Origin: Mycobacterium noviomagense
GTDB lineage: Bacteria > Actinomycetota > Actinomycetes > Mycobacteriales > Mycobacteriaceae
Direction of reading: 5' to 3'
Length of the DNA: 64,000 nt
Assembly: GCF_010731635.1 (NCBI RefSeq)
Contig: NZ_AP022583.1
Location: forward strand, 310,001-374,000
A program made the position numbers and the translations under genes. This document shows, piece after piece, positions 53,784-62,935 of the stretch. The notes beneath the pieces were generated by a model, which saw only the letters and a program-made list of their open reading frames with translations, had not been told where the DNA came from and did no database searches. Each line of letters opens with the position of its first letter. Within the stretch, counting starts at the first letter, position 1.

Positions 53784-55405
53784 GGTGCACCTTGCAGAAT
53801 GGTCTGTTTCGCCACTTGCTTGGCCCATCGGTAGTTGGGCTTGCCGTTGCCGAGGCGCTGGATCTCGTCAACGACGATGAACGCCTTGGGCGCTTTGAAA
53901 TTCGCCAATTGCGCGGTGCAGAAGCTAGACAGTGCCTGCTGACTGAGGTCACCGTCTGAGCCAGGGCGTGTCGCGATCAGCGCGACGACTTCTTCGCCCC
54001 ACCGCTCGCTCGGGCGCCCGACCACCAATGCATCGGCGATGCCCGGGTGTGCCCGCAGCACTTCCTCGACCTCTTCGACGAAAACCTTTTCGCCTCCTGT
54101 GTTCACGACCAACGAATCACGACCGAATAATCGGATGGTGCCGTCTTTCTCGATGGTTGCCCGGTCCCCCGATATCACGACACGCTGGCCTTCGACCTCC
54201 GGGAATGTGCGCTCGGTTGCTTCGGCATCGTCGAAGTAGCCAAGTGGGATCCGCCCGGTCCTCGCTGCCCACCCGACCTCTGGGTCACCGGGCAGCAGGA
54301 ACCGGCTGAGATCCGCGGATACCACCGCTCCCCCAGTCCTGAGTTCGAAAGTGCTGCTCTCGCTTCCGCCCTTACTGTGCCCGAACCCCAAGTTTCCGGT
54401 TTCCGACGATCCGTAGCCGTCGATGACTGTGACGTGCGGCAGGTGCTCCATCAGCGCTTGCTTGTACTTCGAGTTGGTTGCCGCCCCTCCGGTGCCGATG
54501 GCGTAAAGCGACGACAAGTCATGCGAGCCACGCTTGAGTTCGGCGACGAGCGGGCCGGCGTAGGCGTCGCCGACCATCGTGATCATGCCCACTTTTTCGC
54601 GTTCCGCGGTTTGCCACACCACGCGGGGATCCAGCTTGGTGCGGTTGTCGTACAGAATGACGCCCAGTCCGTTGAAGATCGCCGAGAACGCGGTCCACAT
54701 TCCTGCCGCATGCATCAGCGGTGACACGGCGAACCACGGCTGCCCGCCGGTGCGCACCTTCGCGTGGATCTCCTCCACGCTCGCGTGATCGGCTCCGGTC
54801 ATCGACGCGACGTACATGTCGCTTTGGCGCCACAACACTCCTTTCGGGCGTCCGGTCGTGCCGCCGGTACACATCATGATCAGATCGTCAGGCGAGCCGA
54901 TGGTCGGGTCAGCGCTCGCGGTTGCCAAGGCCTTATCCAGCGAAATAGCCTCTGGCAGTTGCGAAACGGTGCTCCCGTCCTCGATCGACACCAGTAGATC
55001 GGCGCCGGCAGGCAACACTTCGGCGAACCGTGCGCCGAGCGAGCGATGGTAGACGATGCCTCGCGGTCGCACGTATTCGAGCAGCTCGCGGATCTCACGC
55101 GGTGAGTAGTAGTGGTTGACATTGACGGGAACGGCGCGTGCTTTGAGACAGCCGATCACCATGTCGGGGTACAGATCGTTGTACATGATCAGCGCTACCC
55201 GATCCTGGCCGCACTCCCAACGGTTGAGCATCTCTCGCGGGCGATGCACACCAAAGCCGTTGCTCGTTAAGAAGTTTGCGAATCGCGTAGTGCGCAGCGC
55301 CGACTCGCCGAAACTACTTCGCCGATTAGCGCACACCGTCATCAGGCGGTCTGGAATGACATCTGCGATGGCATCCAGCACCGCGCCGATCGTCCACTCG
55401 GGCAT
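53780..55405 (-). CDS. Acyl-CoA synthetase (AMP-forming), FadD-like
   Basis: 541-aa AMP-dependent ligase. The P-loop is CTGGTTGRPKGVLWRQ, the adenylate motif GYGSSETGNLGF, the hinge GRDSLVVNTGGEKVFVEEVE, and LGNGKPNYRW contains the C-terminal Lys. The ATG at 55405 is 4 bp from the stop of the upstream amidohydrolase. It is a paralogue of the 43787-45442 protein. It lies third in an operon with two amidohydrolases, a crotonase and two acyl-CoA dehydrogenases, and so probably acts on a pathway-specific acid. Confidence 0.92.
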   Translation of the reverse strand: MPEWTIGAVLDAIADVIPDRLMTVCANRRSSFGESALRTTRFANFLTSNGFGVHRPREMLNRWECGQDRVALIMYNDLYPDMVIGCLKARAVPVNVNHYYSPREIRELLEYVRPRGIVYHRSLGARFAEVLPAGADLLVSIEDGSTVSQLPEAISLDKALATASADPTIGSPDDLIMMCTGGTTGRPKGVLWRQSDMYVASMTGADHASVEEIHAKVRTGGQPWFAVSPLMHAAGMWTAFSAIFNGLGVILYDNRTKLDPRVVWQTAEREKVGMITMVGDAYAGPLVAELKRGSHDLSSLYAIGTGGAATNSKYKQALMEHLPHVTVIDGYGSSETGNLGFGHSKGGSESSTFELRTGGAVVSADLSRFLLPGDPEVGWAARTGRIPLGYFDDAEATERTFPEVEGQRVVISGDRATIEKDGTIRLFGRDSLVVNTGGEKVFVEEVEEVLRAHPGIADALVVGRPSERWGEEVVALIATRPGSDGDLSQQALSSFCTAQLANFKAPKAFIVVDEIQRLGNGKPNYRWAKQVAKQTILQGAP

Positions 55406-55409
55406 GACG

Positions 55410-56615
55410 CTACGCCGCCGACGCCACCTTGACGCCAAGAAGATCTAACGCGTTGTCTCGCATAACTTTTTGAATGTCATCCTCGCTGAACCCGACTAGT
55501 TCTTCTGTAAACGACACGGGGTCTGCGAGGCCTTCGCCGTGCGGCCAGTCCGAGCCGAACAGTATTTTGTCCACACCGATAACATCGGCCAAGGCTGCCA
55601 AGTCATCCTCGTAATATGGAGCGATCCAGACGTGGTTGCGCAGCTGCTCCACCGGATCTTCGGGGAACAGGCGCGGATGATTGTTTGCGGCCTTCTTCAG
55701 CCGCTTGATCAGCCGGTACACGAAATACGAGCCGTTCTCGATGCTCACCACCTTCAGTCGTGGATGGCGGGTGAACACACCGTGCGCAATCATCGAGGCC
55801 ATCGTGTCGTGAATTGCTCGGTCGTCGACGAGTATCTGGTCCAACGGATCAGGCTTCGAAGCGAACGGCTCGAACGTGGATTTCCCACCCCACATCGCGG
55901 CCACCTGTAGATAGCCGCTGTCGCTCAAGTGGAAACCGACCGGAACCCCTGCCTCTGCCAGCCTCGCCCAAACCGCGTCATGGATGGGATCCCCGAGCGA
56001 CCGCGGCTTGACCACACCGGGTACCGGTGCCGGCCGCACCAGTACCAGCTTCGCGCCCCGCGCCAACACAAACTCGACCTCTTCACGGGCCTTGTCCGGG
56101 TCGGCCAGCGAGATGATCGGCGCCGCGACGATCCGGTGGTCGGGCCGGTCGAAGCCCCAGTCCTCGTCGAGCCACACGTTGAACGCGTGGACCGACGCCA
56201 TGGTCGCCTCGATGTCGTTCTTGAGCGCTTCTTCGACGCCGCAGGCGAATGTCGGCAGCATGAACACGGTCTCGATGCCCTGGGTGTCCATCACCGTGAT
56301 GCGGGCTTCGCGGTTTTGGTACTCGGGGTGATCCGCCAGCCGCTCGACCTTCATCAGCGAGGCCGGGTCGACGCCCTCTGGTACCTCGCCACGGAACAGC
56401 AGATCCAGGCAGCCCGGGGCGATGATCGGGTCGAACGTCGGGTTGGCGATGAAGCGGTTGACCCGCTCTCCGATGACGGCATAGGTGTGCTTGCCGTCGG
56501 TGAGCATCTGAACGCCGCGGCGCTTGAACTTCTTGTCCAAGTGGCGGGTAAAGGCGTCCAGCGGCTCGTAGTAATGGTTGTCCACGTCAATCGGCTTGTA
56601 GCCCAAGCTAGTCAT
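55410..56615 (-). CDS. Amidohydrolase-2 family metal-dependent hydrolase
   Basis: 401 aa, close in length and motifs to the protein at 17469-18671. IDVDNHYYEP is the metal motif, FHLSDSGYLQV the central region, and FGSDWPHGEGLADP the C-terminal motif. The ATG at 56615 was chosen because GAGAGG is 6 bp upstream; the ATG at 56621 overlaps that site. It is second in the operon after the crotonase. The pair of paralogues at opposite ends of the island suggests duplication. Confidence 0.88.
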   Translation of the reverse strand: MTSLGYKPIDVDNHYYEPLDAFTRHLDKKFKRRGVQMLTDGKHTYAVIGERVNRFIANPTFDPIIAPGCLDLLFRGEVPEGVDPASLMKVERLADHPEYQNREARITVMDTQGIETVFMLPTFACGVEEALKNDIEATMASVHAFNVWLDEDWGFDRPDHRIVAAPIISLADPDKAREEVEFVLARGAKLVLVRPAPVPGVVKPRSLGDPIHDAVWARLAEAGVPVGFHLSDSGYLQVAAMWGGKSTFEPFASKPDPLDQILVDDRAIHDTMASMIAHGVFTRHPRLKVVSIENGSYFVYRLIKRLKKAANNHPRLFPEDPVEQLRNHVWIAPYYEDDLAALADVIGVDKILFGSDWPHGEGLADPVSFTEELVGFSEDDIQKVMRDNALDLLGVKVASAA

Positions 56616-56650
56616 GGTCATCCTCTCGGTAGCGCACGCTATCGGCCTCA

Positions 56651-57508
56651 TTACTCGGATGAGGCCAGTCCCGGGAAATTGGGCGCTCGTTTTTCGAAGA
56701 AGCTCGTAATGCCCTCGATGACGTCGGGCCGCAACAGCGACGCATGGAGCAAGGCCTCGGCACGTGCGGTCGCGTCGTCGACGTCTCGACTGGCATCGCC
56801 ATAGGCTTGCCGCTTGATGACGGCCATCGAAGCCGGCGAGCAATTGCGGGCGATGTCCTCGGCGTAGTCCAGAACACGCGTCATCAATTGGTCGGGGGCG
56901 ACAACCTCCTTGACCAAACCGAGCTCGACCGCCTCGTCTGCGAGGAAGGTGCGGCCGCTCAGTAGCAAATCGAGTGCAACTCCCCAGCCGGTTAAGCGCG
57001 GCAGGATCCACGAGATGCCGTACTCCGCAATCAGGCCTCGGCGCGCGAATGATGCGGCGAATTTTGCACCGGCAGCGGCGAACCGCACATCACACATCAG
57101 CGCCAGCGTGAGGCCGATTCCCACACAGGAACCATTGACGGCGGCGATAACCGGTTTGCGCAAAGTAGTCAGGAAATGCGGTTGCCGTTCGCCGACCAAC
57201 TCGCTCAAGGCCCGCTCGTCAGTGTTCTCCAGCGACTTGCCTACCGATTCCATCGAGCCCAGCTGGGCACCCGCGCAGAACGCCTTGCCGCTCCCAGTCA
57301 CGACGATCACCCGGACAGCCGGATCGTCATCGGCACGCTCGAGGCTCGAGTAGAAGGCACCGGCAATGTCGCCGCCCCACGTGTTGAGCCGCTCCGGCCG
57401 GTTCAGCGTGAGCACCGCAACACCGCTGTCCGTTGGTTCGTAGCGCACCGCGTCGTCCTGACCGGCGGAGGCGTCGGCCGCAGCAGCGACGTCGTCGGCG
57501 GTGCTCAT
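56651..57508 (-). CDS. Enoyl-CoA hydratase/isomerase family (crotonase)
   Basis: 285 aa of the classic crotonase type. GSGKAFCAGAQLGSM and VNGSCVGIGLTLALMCDVRF form the oxyanion hole. The N-terminal 20 residues are Ala/Asp-rich and unlike the family. It is first in the six-gene operon, with a divergently placed 21-bp repeat copy (57558-57578) 50 bp upstream. It is not of the aromatic-rich subgroup seen at 18753 and 24257. A hydratase or isomerase role is likely, but not certain. Confidence 0.88.
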   Translation of the reverse strand: MSTADDVAAAADASAGQDDAVRYEPTDSGVAVLTLNRPERLNTWGGDIAGAFYSSLERADDDPAVRVIVVTGSGKAFCAGAQLGSMESVGKSLENTDERALSELVGERQPHFLTTLRKPVIAAVNGSCVGIGLTLALMCDVRFAAAGAKFAASFARRGLIAEYGISWILPRLTGWGVALDLLLSGRTFLADEAVELGLVKEVVAPDQLMTRVLDYAEDIARNCSPASMAVIKRQAYGDASRDVDDATARAEALLHASLLRPDVIEGITSFFEKRAPNFPGLASSE

Positions 57509-57557
57509 CAGAGCGTCTCCTCAATCCCGGGCCGCTGGCTCCAGCGTCTTTGTACCC

Positions 57558-57578
57558 ATACTGTATACCTATCGGTAC
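57558..57578. promoter_or_regulatory. 21-bp inverted repeat, copy 6 (degenerate)
   Basis: Left arm ATACTGTAT, spacer ACC, right arm TATCGGTAC, matching the reference in 12 of 18 arm positions. It lies 50 bp upstream of the crotonase that heads a six-gene operon. Confidence 0.4.
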
Positions 57579-57641
57579 AGCATTCCGCAACTGCCGGAAC
57601 CCGTACGACCAGGGTAAAACCCGCGGCTGTTGGCCTGTCGT

Positions 57642-58649
57642 CTACGGCGCGATGAGACCGCGGCGACGATAGGCATTCTGGATCTGTTCTTTAGCCGCCG
57701 CAGGCAATTCCGCTTGCGGCGGCCGGGAATGCGGATAGTCCCCCACCGGCAGGCCAAGAAGCGACGCCGCGTACTTGAAGGCACCGCCCCAATGGGTGAA
57801 GTAATCGGATCGTCCGGGATAGCAGGTGAACCACGAGCCGAGGTCTATGTCGAACTGGTCCAGACCTGAATCCCGGCCGTAATCCATCGCCTCGACGAGC
57901 TTGTCGTTGACGATCAGGTCCCAGTACTCGGTAAGCAACCGCCGGTCGGGAGTTTCGAACAAGTAGCCAGCGGTGCCTAACTGTGCGGGGCAGACGATTC
58001 CGGCGCGGAGCCATCCCGCGCGATACACCGTTTTGTCGCATTCCCAGATCACCAGGCCAGGTGCCATCTCATGCAGCAGCCGGCTGGCGGCGGGCCGGAA
58101 GGCGCCCTCCTTGGTGGCGCAGACCGCCGGCACCTCGTGGTAGATCTGCGCGCTCTCGGCGGGCGTCAACACGTAGCCCGACGACGGTGAATTGAACATG
58201 CCCAGCGCGATGTCCGTACGGTCGGCGATGTAGCGGAAGAACCGCAGCACGCCTTCGCCGCCATGCACTTCCATCATCGGGGTCTGGATGTAGGCGATAT
58301 CGGCGCCCAACTGCTGTGCGTGCAGTGTCAGATCCAGACAGTCTTTAGCCGACATCGCTGCGGTGCAGGCCTGCACGACGACGTCGGGGTTGATGCTGCG
58401 GGCTTCTTCGATTGCCACTTCCAGCAACTGCTTTCGCTCTGCGAGTGTCAACGACCAGAACTCGGCGATGCCGCTGGTGCACCACAACATCGGGTGCCCC
58501 AGGTCACCGACGCAGTAGCGCACCAGCGTCCGGTAGGCCGCCCAGTCGATGTCGTCGCCGTCGATGCCACAAAACGGGGTGTACAGGGAGTCGCCGATTC
58601 CCCGTAGAGCGCTGCGGGCCCAGGCTCGCGCCTCGCCAGCCGTTGCCAT
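57642..58649 (-). CDS. DapA-family (class I aldolase-type) lyase
   Basis: 335-aa TIM-barrel protein of the dihydrodipicolinate synthase/N-acetylneuraminate lyase superfamily. The Schiff-base Lys180 is in CATKEGA. At the position of the catalytic Tyr (YNxP, 28 residues before the Lys) it has Phe152 in FNSP, so the acid-base relay differs from DapA. CTSGIAE resembles the GTSGE loop. The ATG at 58649 has GGAGG upstream. Members of this superfamily include pyruvate aldolases and hydratase-aldolases of aromatic degradation, which would fit the operon. It follows the SDR gene after 11 bp. Confidence 0.85.
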   Translation of the reverse strand: MATAGEARAWARSALRGIGDSLYTPFCGIDGDDIDWAAYRTLVRYCVGDLGHPMLWCTSGIAEFWSLTLAERKQLLEVAIEEARSINPDVVVQACTAAMSAKDCLDLTLHAQQLGADIAYIQTPMMEVHGGEGVLRFFRYIADRTDIALGMFNSPSSGYVLTPAESAQIYHEVPAVCATKEGAFRPAASRLLHEMAPGLVIWECDKTVYRAGWLRAGIVCPAQLGTAGYLFETPDRRLLTEYWDLIVNDKLVEAMDYGRDSGLDQFDIDLGSWFTCYPGRSDYFTHWGGAFKYAASLLGLPVGDYPHSRPPQAELPAAAKEQIQNAYRRRGLIAP

Positions 58650-58660
58650 CACGCCTCCTG

Positions 58661-59458
58661 TTAGGTGAAGTCGGAACCACCGTCGACGTTCACGTTGGCT
58701 CCGGTCATGTAGGAATTCCGCCGCGACGCCAAAAACGCCACCACAGGCCCGATTTCGTCCGGTAGGCCGGCGCGTGGCAGGTGGGCTGGATGCCCGAAGT
58801 GCTTGGCGATGGCGTCCATCAACTGGTATGGGTCGTCGCCGTCGACTCCGACCGACTTCGCCCAACCGACCAGCGATTCGGATGCGATGCTGCCAGGAGA
58901 GACGACGTTGACCAGGATCTCGTCCTTTGCCAGGAGCAACGACAAGTTCTTGGAGATGCTTGTCAACGCTGCTTTGGCGGCGGTGTAGGCGGGCAGCACG
59001 ACACTTTGCCGCTGGGTTGAGTGTGCCGAGAAGTTGACGATCCGCGCCCACTCGGCCTTGCGCAGCAGCGGAAGTGCCGAACGAACGCAGTGCACCATCC
59101 CCATCACGCCGTCGTCGAAAGCCTGGCGCCACTGCTCGTCGGTCAGGTCCTCGAAGCTGCCGACCGTACCCGGACCGACCGCGTTGACGAGCACGTTTAG
59201 TTCGCCGCTCCACCGCTCGCCGAGTTCGGCGAACACCTTGTCGACCTGTGCGGTGTCACGGACGTCGGCGACCATGCCGAGCGCATCCGGGCTGCCCTGC
59301 TGACGTAGCTCTTCGGCCGCCCGATCCAGGTCGGCCCGCGATCGAGCGACGACCGCCACCCGGGCACCATCGGATGCCAGGCACCGCGCAGTGGCCACCC
59401 CCATCCCGCGAGCCCCGCCGACCACCACCGCGGTCGCGTCTTTCAGCCCTAAATCCAT
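58661..59458 (-). CDS. Short-chain dehydrogenase/reductase
   Basis: 265 aa. VGGARGMGVA is the cofactor loop, with the active site NFSAHS and YTAAK, and the C-terminal GANVNVDGG. The ATG at 59458 is the start shown by the family. It is the first gene of a two-gene leftward operon with the DapA-type lyase. The 188-bp region to the divergent TetR gene holds 21-bp repeat copy 7. The substrate is unknown. Confidence 0.88.
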   Translation of the reverse strand: MDLGLKDATAVVVGGARGMGVATARCLASDGARVAVVARSRADLDRAAEELRQQGSPDALGMVADVRDTAQVDKVFAELGERWSGELNVLVNAVGPGTVGSFEDLTDEQWRQAFDDGVMGMVHCVRSALPLLRKAEWARIVNFSAHSTQRQSVVLPAYTAAKAALTSISKNLSLLLAKDEILVNVVSPGSIASESLVGWAKSVGVDGDDPYQLMDAIAKHFGHPAHLPRAGLPDEIGPVVAFLASRRNSYMTGANVNVDGGSDFT

Positions 59459-59504
59459 CGGTATGCCTGCTCGCCGTTCACTGCTGCCGCAGCTACCAAA
59501 AAGC

Positions 59505-59525
59505 CTACGATAGGCATTACAGTAG
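59505..59525. promoter_or_regulatory. 21-bp inverted repeat, copy 7
   Basis: Left arm CTACGATAG, spacer GCA, right arm TTACAGTAG; the right arm is identical to the reference (15 of 18 arm positions overall). It lies between the SDR operon and the TetR gene, consistent with TetR autoregulation. Confidence 0.55.
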
Positions 59526-59646
59526 CAGAGGGAAGCGCCGACATACCCGCGTAGCCGCAGTTCAGGCACAACTACCGGTAGATTCGGGTTACGCCGGCTC
59601 GCAGCGCGGACTGCACAAGCGTATGAACTTGATGGAGGTGCCCGCA

Positions 59647-60441
59647 GTGGCAAAGCAAGCTACCGCCGACAAGCGTCAACGACGCGAACGCGGATCCATC
59701 AATCCCGACGACATCATCAACGGCGCTTTCGAACTCGCAGAGCAGGTATCGATCGACAACCTCAGCATGCCGCTGCTCGGAAAGCATCTGGGGGTCGGCG
59801 TCACAAGCATCTACTGGTATTTCCGCAAGAAGGACGACCTGCTCAACGCGATGACCGACCGCGCCTTGCGGAAGTACGTGTTCGACACCCCCTATGTGGA
59901 AGCAAGCGACTGGCGCGAGACATTGCGGAACCACGCTCGCTCGATGCGGAAGACGTTCATCGGCAACCCGATATTGTGCGACCTGATTTTGATCCGGTCC
60001 GCGCTCAGCCCCAGGGCAGCCCGCCTGGGGGTTCAAGAGATCGAGAAGGCTATCGCCGGTCTGGTTGAGGCGGGCTTGTCGCCCGAAGAGGCCTTCGACA
60101 CCTACTCCGCGGTGTCGGTGCATGTGCGCGGATCAGTGGTTCTGCATCGGTTGCACCAAAAGAACCGGGAGAGCGAGAACGGGGCACGCACCATCGAGGA
60201 TGCCATGGTCATGGATCCCGAAACCACACCGCTGCTCGCTCAGATGACTGCGAAAGGCCACCACATCGGCGCCGCCGACGAGAACAACTTCGAATACGGC
60301 CTTGAGTGCATCCTCGACCACGCGGCCAGGACAATCGAGCAGGGCGCGAAGTCGTCAGCCCGTTCACGGAAGACGACGAAATCGGTTGACCGGCAGCGCA
60401 AGCCCGCGACTCCGCGAGGGCGGACCAGAGCGTCGCGGTAA
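59647..60441 (+). CDS. TetR-family transcriptional regulator
   Basis: 264 aa. The helix-turn-helix (SMPLLGKHLGVGVTSIYWYF) is followed by a helical ligand domain and a C-terminal tail very rich in Lys/Arg/Ser/Thr, which is unusual for the family and might contact DNA. The GTG at 59647 was chosen because GGAGG lies 8 bp upstream; the ATG at 59623 has no clear site. One of the 21-bp repeat copies lies 122 bp upstream, so it is one of the candidate regulators of that set of sites. It ends convergent with the crotonase gene, 17 bp away. Confidence 0.88.
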   Translation: MAKQATADKRQRRERGSINPDDIINGAFELAEQVSIDNLSMPLLGKHLGVGVTSIYWYFRKKDDLLNAMTDRALRKYVFDTPYVEASDWRETLRNHARSMRKTFIGNPILCDLILIRSALSPRAARLGVQEIEKAIAGLVEAGLSPEEAFDTYSAVSVHVRGSVVLHRLHQKNRESENGARTIEDAMVMDPETTPLLAQMTAKGHHIGAADENNFEYGLECILDHAARTIEQGAKSSARSRKTTKSVDRQRKPATPRGRTRASR

Positions 60442-60458
60442 CAACGTGCCACAACCGC

Positions 60459-61340
60459 TCACGGCGCTTCGGGTTCTGGCACGTGGAAGTGTTCGTCGCG
60501 CAGGCGGAACGCCTCCTTCGTACCGTGTTGTGCTCGTGTCTTCACAAAGTTGAATTCTCCGGGCGCGAATTGCAGATTCGTCCCGAACGCGTGGAACAGG
60601 TAGCTTGCCACTTCCTCTGCCTGGTAGGCCTGGGTCTGTTCGACCAGTCGGAACGCCTCCTTGGCGATCACGACGCCGTCGGCCGGCATTTTCGCCGCCT
60701 TCTCCGCCCAGTACCATGCGCGCGCCGACACCATGCCGGGATCACATGTGTCGGTGAAGATTCCCAGATGCTCGACCGTGCCGGCGTCGATGATGTCGCC
60801 GGTCAACAGCAGGCGCCGCGCCAGAACCGGTCCCAGTCGGTGGAAAAACATGTGCAAGCTGCCCAGCGCGGGACCGAGGAAACGCGTTGCGGGCATGCCG
60901 ATCTTGGTGTCGCGGGCGATTACGGAAATGTCGGTCATCAGCGCCAGCTCGAACCCGCCGCCTAAGGCATAACCATTGATCTCGCCCACGGTGACTTTCG
61001 GGAAACCCATGAAGTTGTGGTAGAAACCGAACGACTTGCGATCTACGGTGAGCCGACGTCGTTGGCTGGACCGGCTTTTGGTGGACTTGTCGCCGCCGTC
61101 CGAGCCGTACCAGCCGTAGGCGTTGTTCATGTCGGCGCCGGTGCTGAAAACTCCGCCCGCTCCGCGCAGCAGCACTACGGTGATGTCGTCGTCTTCGGCC
61201 ACGCGATCCAGGTAGCGCGCGATGGCGTCACGCATTGAAGCGTCGTAAGAGTTGCGGTGCTTCAGGTTGTTCAATGTGATTGTGGCGATTCGTTTGTCGG
61301 TGTCGACGTCGAAAAGCACGCGATCGTCCGATGCTGTCAT
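60459..61340 (-). CDS. Enoyl-CoA hydratase/isomerase family (crotonase)
   Basis: 293 aa. GGVFSTGADMNN and NGYALGGGFELALMTDI are the oxyanion-hole regions. A basic insertion (KSTKSRSSQRRR) lies between the first and second halves. It is the last gene of a three-gene leftward operon with the hotdog protein and the GntR regulator, overlapping the GntR stop by 4 bp. The C-terminus ends EPEAP. Hydratase or isomerase activity is inferred from the fold. Confidence 0.88.
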   Translation of the reverse strand: MTASDDRVLFDVDTDKRIATITLNNLKHRNSYDASMRDAIARYLDRVAEDDDITVVLLRGAGGVFSTGADMNNAYGWYGSDGGDKSTKSRSSQRRRLTVDRKSFGFYHNFMGFPKVTVGEINGYALGGGFELALMTDISVIARDTKIGMPATRFLGPALGSLHMFFHRLGPVLARRLLLTGDIIDAGTVEHLGIFTDTCDPGMVSARAWYWAEKAAKMPADGVVIAKEAFRLVEQTQAYQAEEVASYLFHAFGTNLQFAPGEFNFVKTRAQHGTKEAFRLRDEHFHVPEPEAP

Positions 61341-62164
61341 GTATCGGACTCCTTCCTGCTCAGTGGTCGCCCGTTGTGATGCAGGCCGAAGTCCACGGCT
61401 GCGTTCGACATCAGCTTGGCCTCGATGGTCTTGTCGGCGCCGAACGCGAGCGTATTGTGACGCGCCGCGGCAAGGTGATCCTGCGCTACCTTCACTGCTC
61501 GTGCGGTGTTGCCGTCACAGATAGCGTCGAGCAGTCGCTGATGATCACGCAGTGCGGCTTGCCTGGTCTTGCGGCCCATCGGTGCCGGATCACCCTCACC
61601 GTTCCACACGGACGACTCATGGGCCGACCAGATCAGCTCCAGCGAACCGATCAGCAGGATCATTGGTTCGTTGCCGCACCTCGACACCAGCGTTTCGTGG
61701 AAGCGCCGGGCATTGGGCACGTACTGTGACACATCGTCGAATTGCTTTAACTGACCGTCGATTTCAGCCTGCAGGTACGGCACCACTTCCGTCATCCGGT
61801 CTTCGCGTGCGGCGCACATCCCCGCGCAAATGGGCTCTAAGCGCATCAGGGCCTCGCTGACGTCGGCCGGCGTCGCCGCGCGCGCCTGCAGCACCATGCT
61901 GATCATTTGGGCGGTGCGTTCGGCGGTTGGCAGGTGGACGACCGCTCCGCCCACGTTTCCGCGACGAACCGAAATCAGCCCGTCCGTCTCGAGAATGTGG
62001 ATCGCCTCTCGCACCGCGGGAGGACTTACGCCGAATTCTGCGAACAGGGTTTCCTGCGACGGCAGGATGTCACCTTCCTTGAGCCGACCGGACAAGATTT
62101 CGTCCCGCAGCCGCGACGCCACGATTTCGGCCACCCGCGGCTGACGAATGCGCTGACCGACCAC
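61337..62164 (-). CDS. GntR/FadR-family transcriptional regulator (FCD domain)
   Basis: 275 aa. The GntR wing-helix segment is SPPAVREAIHILETDGLIS, with SVRRGNVGGAVVH shared with the regulator at 7859-8680. The FCD ligand domain follows (VSRCGNEPMILLIGSLELIW). It is the second gene of the operon headed by the hotdog protein, whose promoter has a 21-bp repeat copy. It therefore belongs to that regulon or controls it. FadR-type operators are also inverted repeats with a 3-bp centre, so it is as good a candidate as the TetR for binding the 21-bp sites. Confidence 0.92.
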   Translation of the reverse strand: MVGQRIRQPRVAEIVASRLRDEILSGRLKEGDILPSQETLFAEFGVSPPAVREAIHILETDGLISVRRGNVGGAVVHLPTAERTAQMISMVLQARAATPADVSEALMRLEPICAGMCAAREDRMTEVVPYLQAEIDGQLKQFDDVSQYVPNARRFHETLVSRCGNEPMILLIGSLELIWSAHESSVWNGEGDPAPMGRKTRQAALRDHQRLLDAICDGNTARAVKVAQDHLAAARHNTLAFGADKTIEAKLMSNAAVDFGLHHNGRPLSRKESDT

Positions 62165-62165
62165 G

Positions 62166-62861
62166 TCAGCTCTTCTCGGGTCGCCGCTTGCCGAATCGGG
62201 ATCCGGCCAGCTTGTCGGGGGACATCGCCAACGTGTTGCTCTTCCCGATGGACAGCAGTTCGCCGTCGTGCAGTAGCCGCGCCGTCGATTCGATCCCCCC
62301 GTCGACCTCGGTGCGCGCGATGTCGAACTGCAACTCAGTGAGGATCGGGGTCGGCCTGCGAAATGTCAGCTGCAGTGAACGGGTCTTGCCCGACAGCATT
62401 GCGGCACAGTTGTGTTGTTGGATGACACAGTCGAAGAAGACTCCCAGAAACCCGCCGTGGACCAGCCCCGGCGGCCCCTCGTAGACCAGCGGAAAGGTCA
62501 CCCGCCCGCGTGCCCTCTCGGCGTCGAGGTGATCGAAAAGGTATTCCGGAAAGCACGGATTGAAGGCGCCGATGTCGGCCGCGTGATCCAGATAAACCCG
62601 GCGCACGCCATTGTCATCGGGACCGATACGCGGTGCGTTGTCCGGTGGAGCCGCCGCGGCGAGTTCGCGTTCCCATTCGGCGAATTTGGTGAGCATGACG
62701 TCGACGGTGGGGTGGGGATGTTCCAACGAGAGCAGCAGTGAGCTGATGCGCCGGATGGCGCGGGCAGCGGCGACCGTCTGGGCCAGCGGCTGTTCGCCGA
62801 ATCGCGCGGCTCCCGAATCCGGTCCCCCGTCAGTGCTCGTCGCGGGTATCTCCTCGGGCAT
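62166..62861 (-). CDS. Hotdog-fold (PaaI/THEM4-like) acyl-CoA thioesterase
   Basis: 231 aa. The N-terminal half has no clear domain. The hotdog region has the thioesterase motif GLVHGGFLGVFFDCVIQQ. The His-Gly-Gly and Asp are in place as in active PaaI proteins. It could hydrolyse a dead-end acyl-CoA to free CoA. It is first in the operon and ends 1 bp before the GntR start. Its promoter shares the 119-bp divergent region with the crotonase at 62981. Confidence 0.85.
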   Translation of the reverse strand: MPEEIPATSTDGGPDSGAARFGEQPLAQTVAAARAIRRISSLLLSLEHPHPTVDVMLTKFAEWERELAAAAPPDNAPRIGPDDNGVRRVYLDHAADIGAFNPCFPEYLFDHLDAERARGRVTFPLVYEGPPGLVHGGFLGVFFDCVIQQHNCAAMLSGKTRSLQLTFRRPTPILTELQFDIARTEVDGGIESTARLLHDGELLSIGKSNTLAMSPDKLAGSRFGKRRPEKS

Positions 62862-62935
62862 GGTCCTCTTTCGTGGCCGGCTGTTCCCTCATCGGCCTTT
62901 CCTTGCTAACTTATACAGCGTAGCAATCGTAGCCG

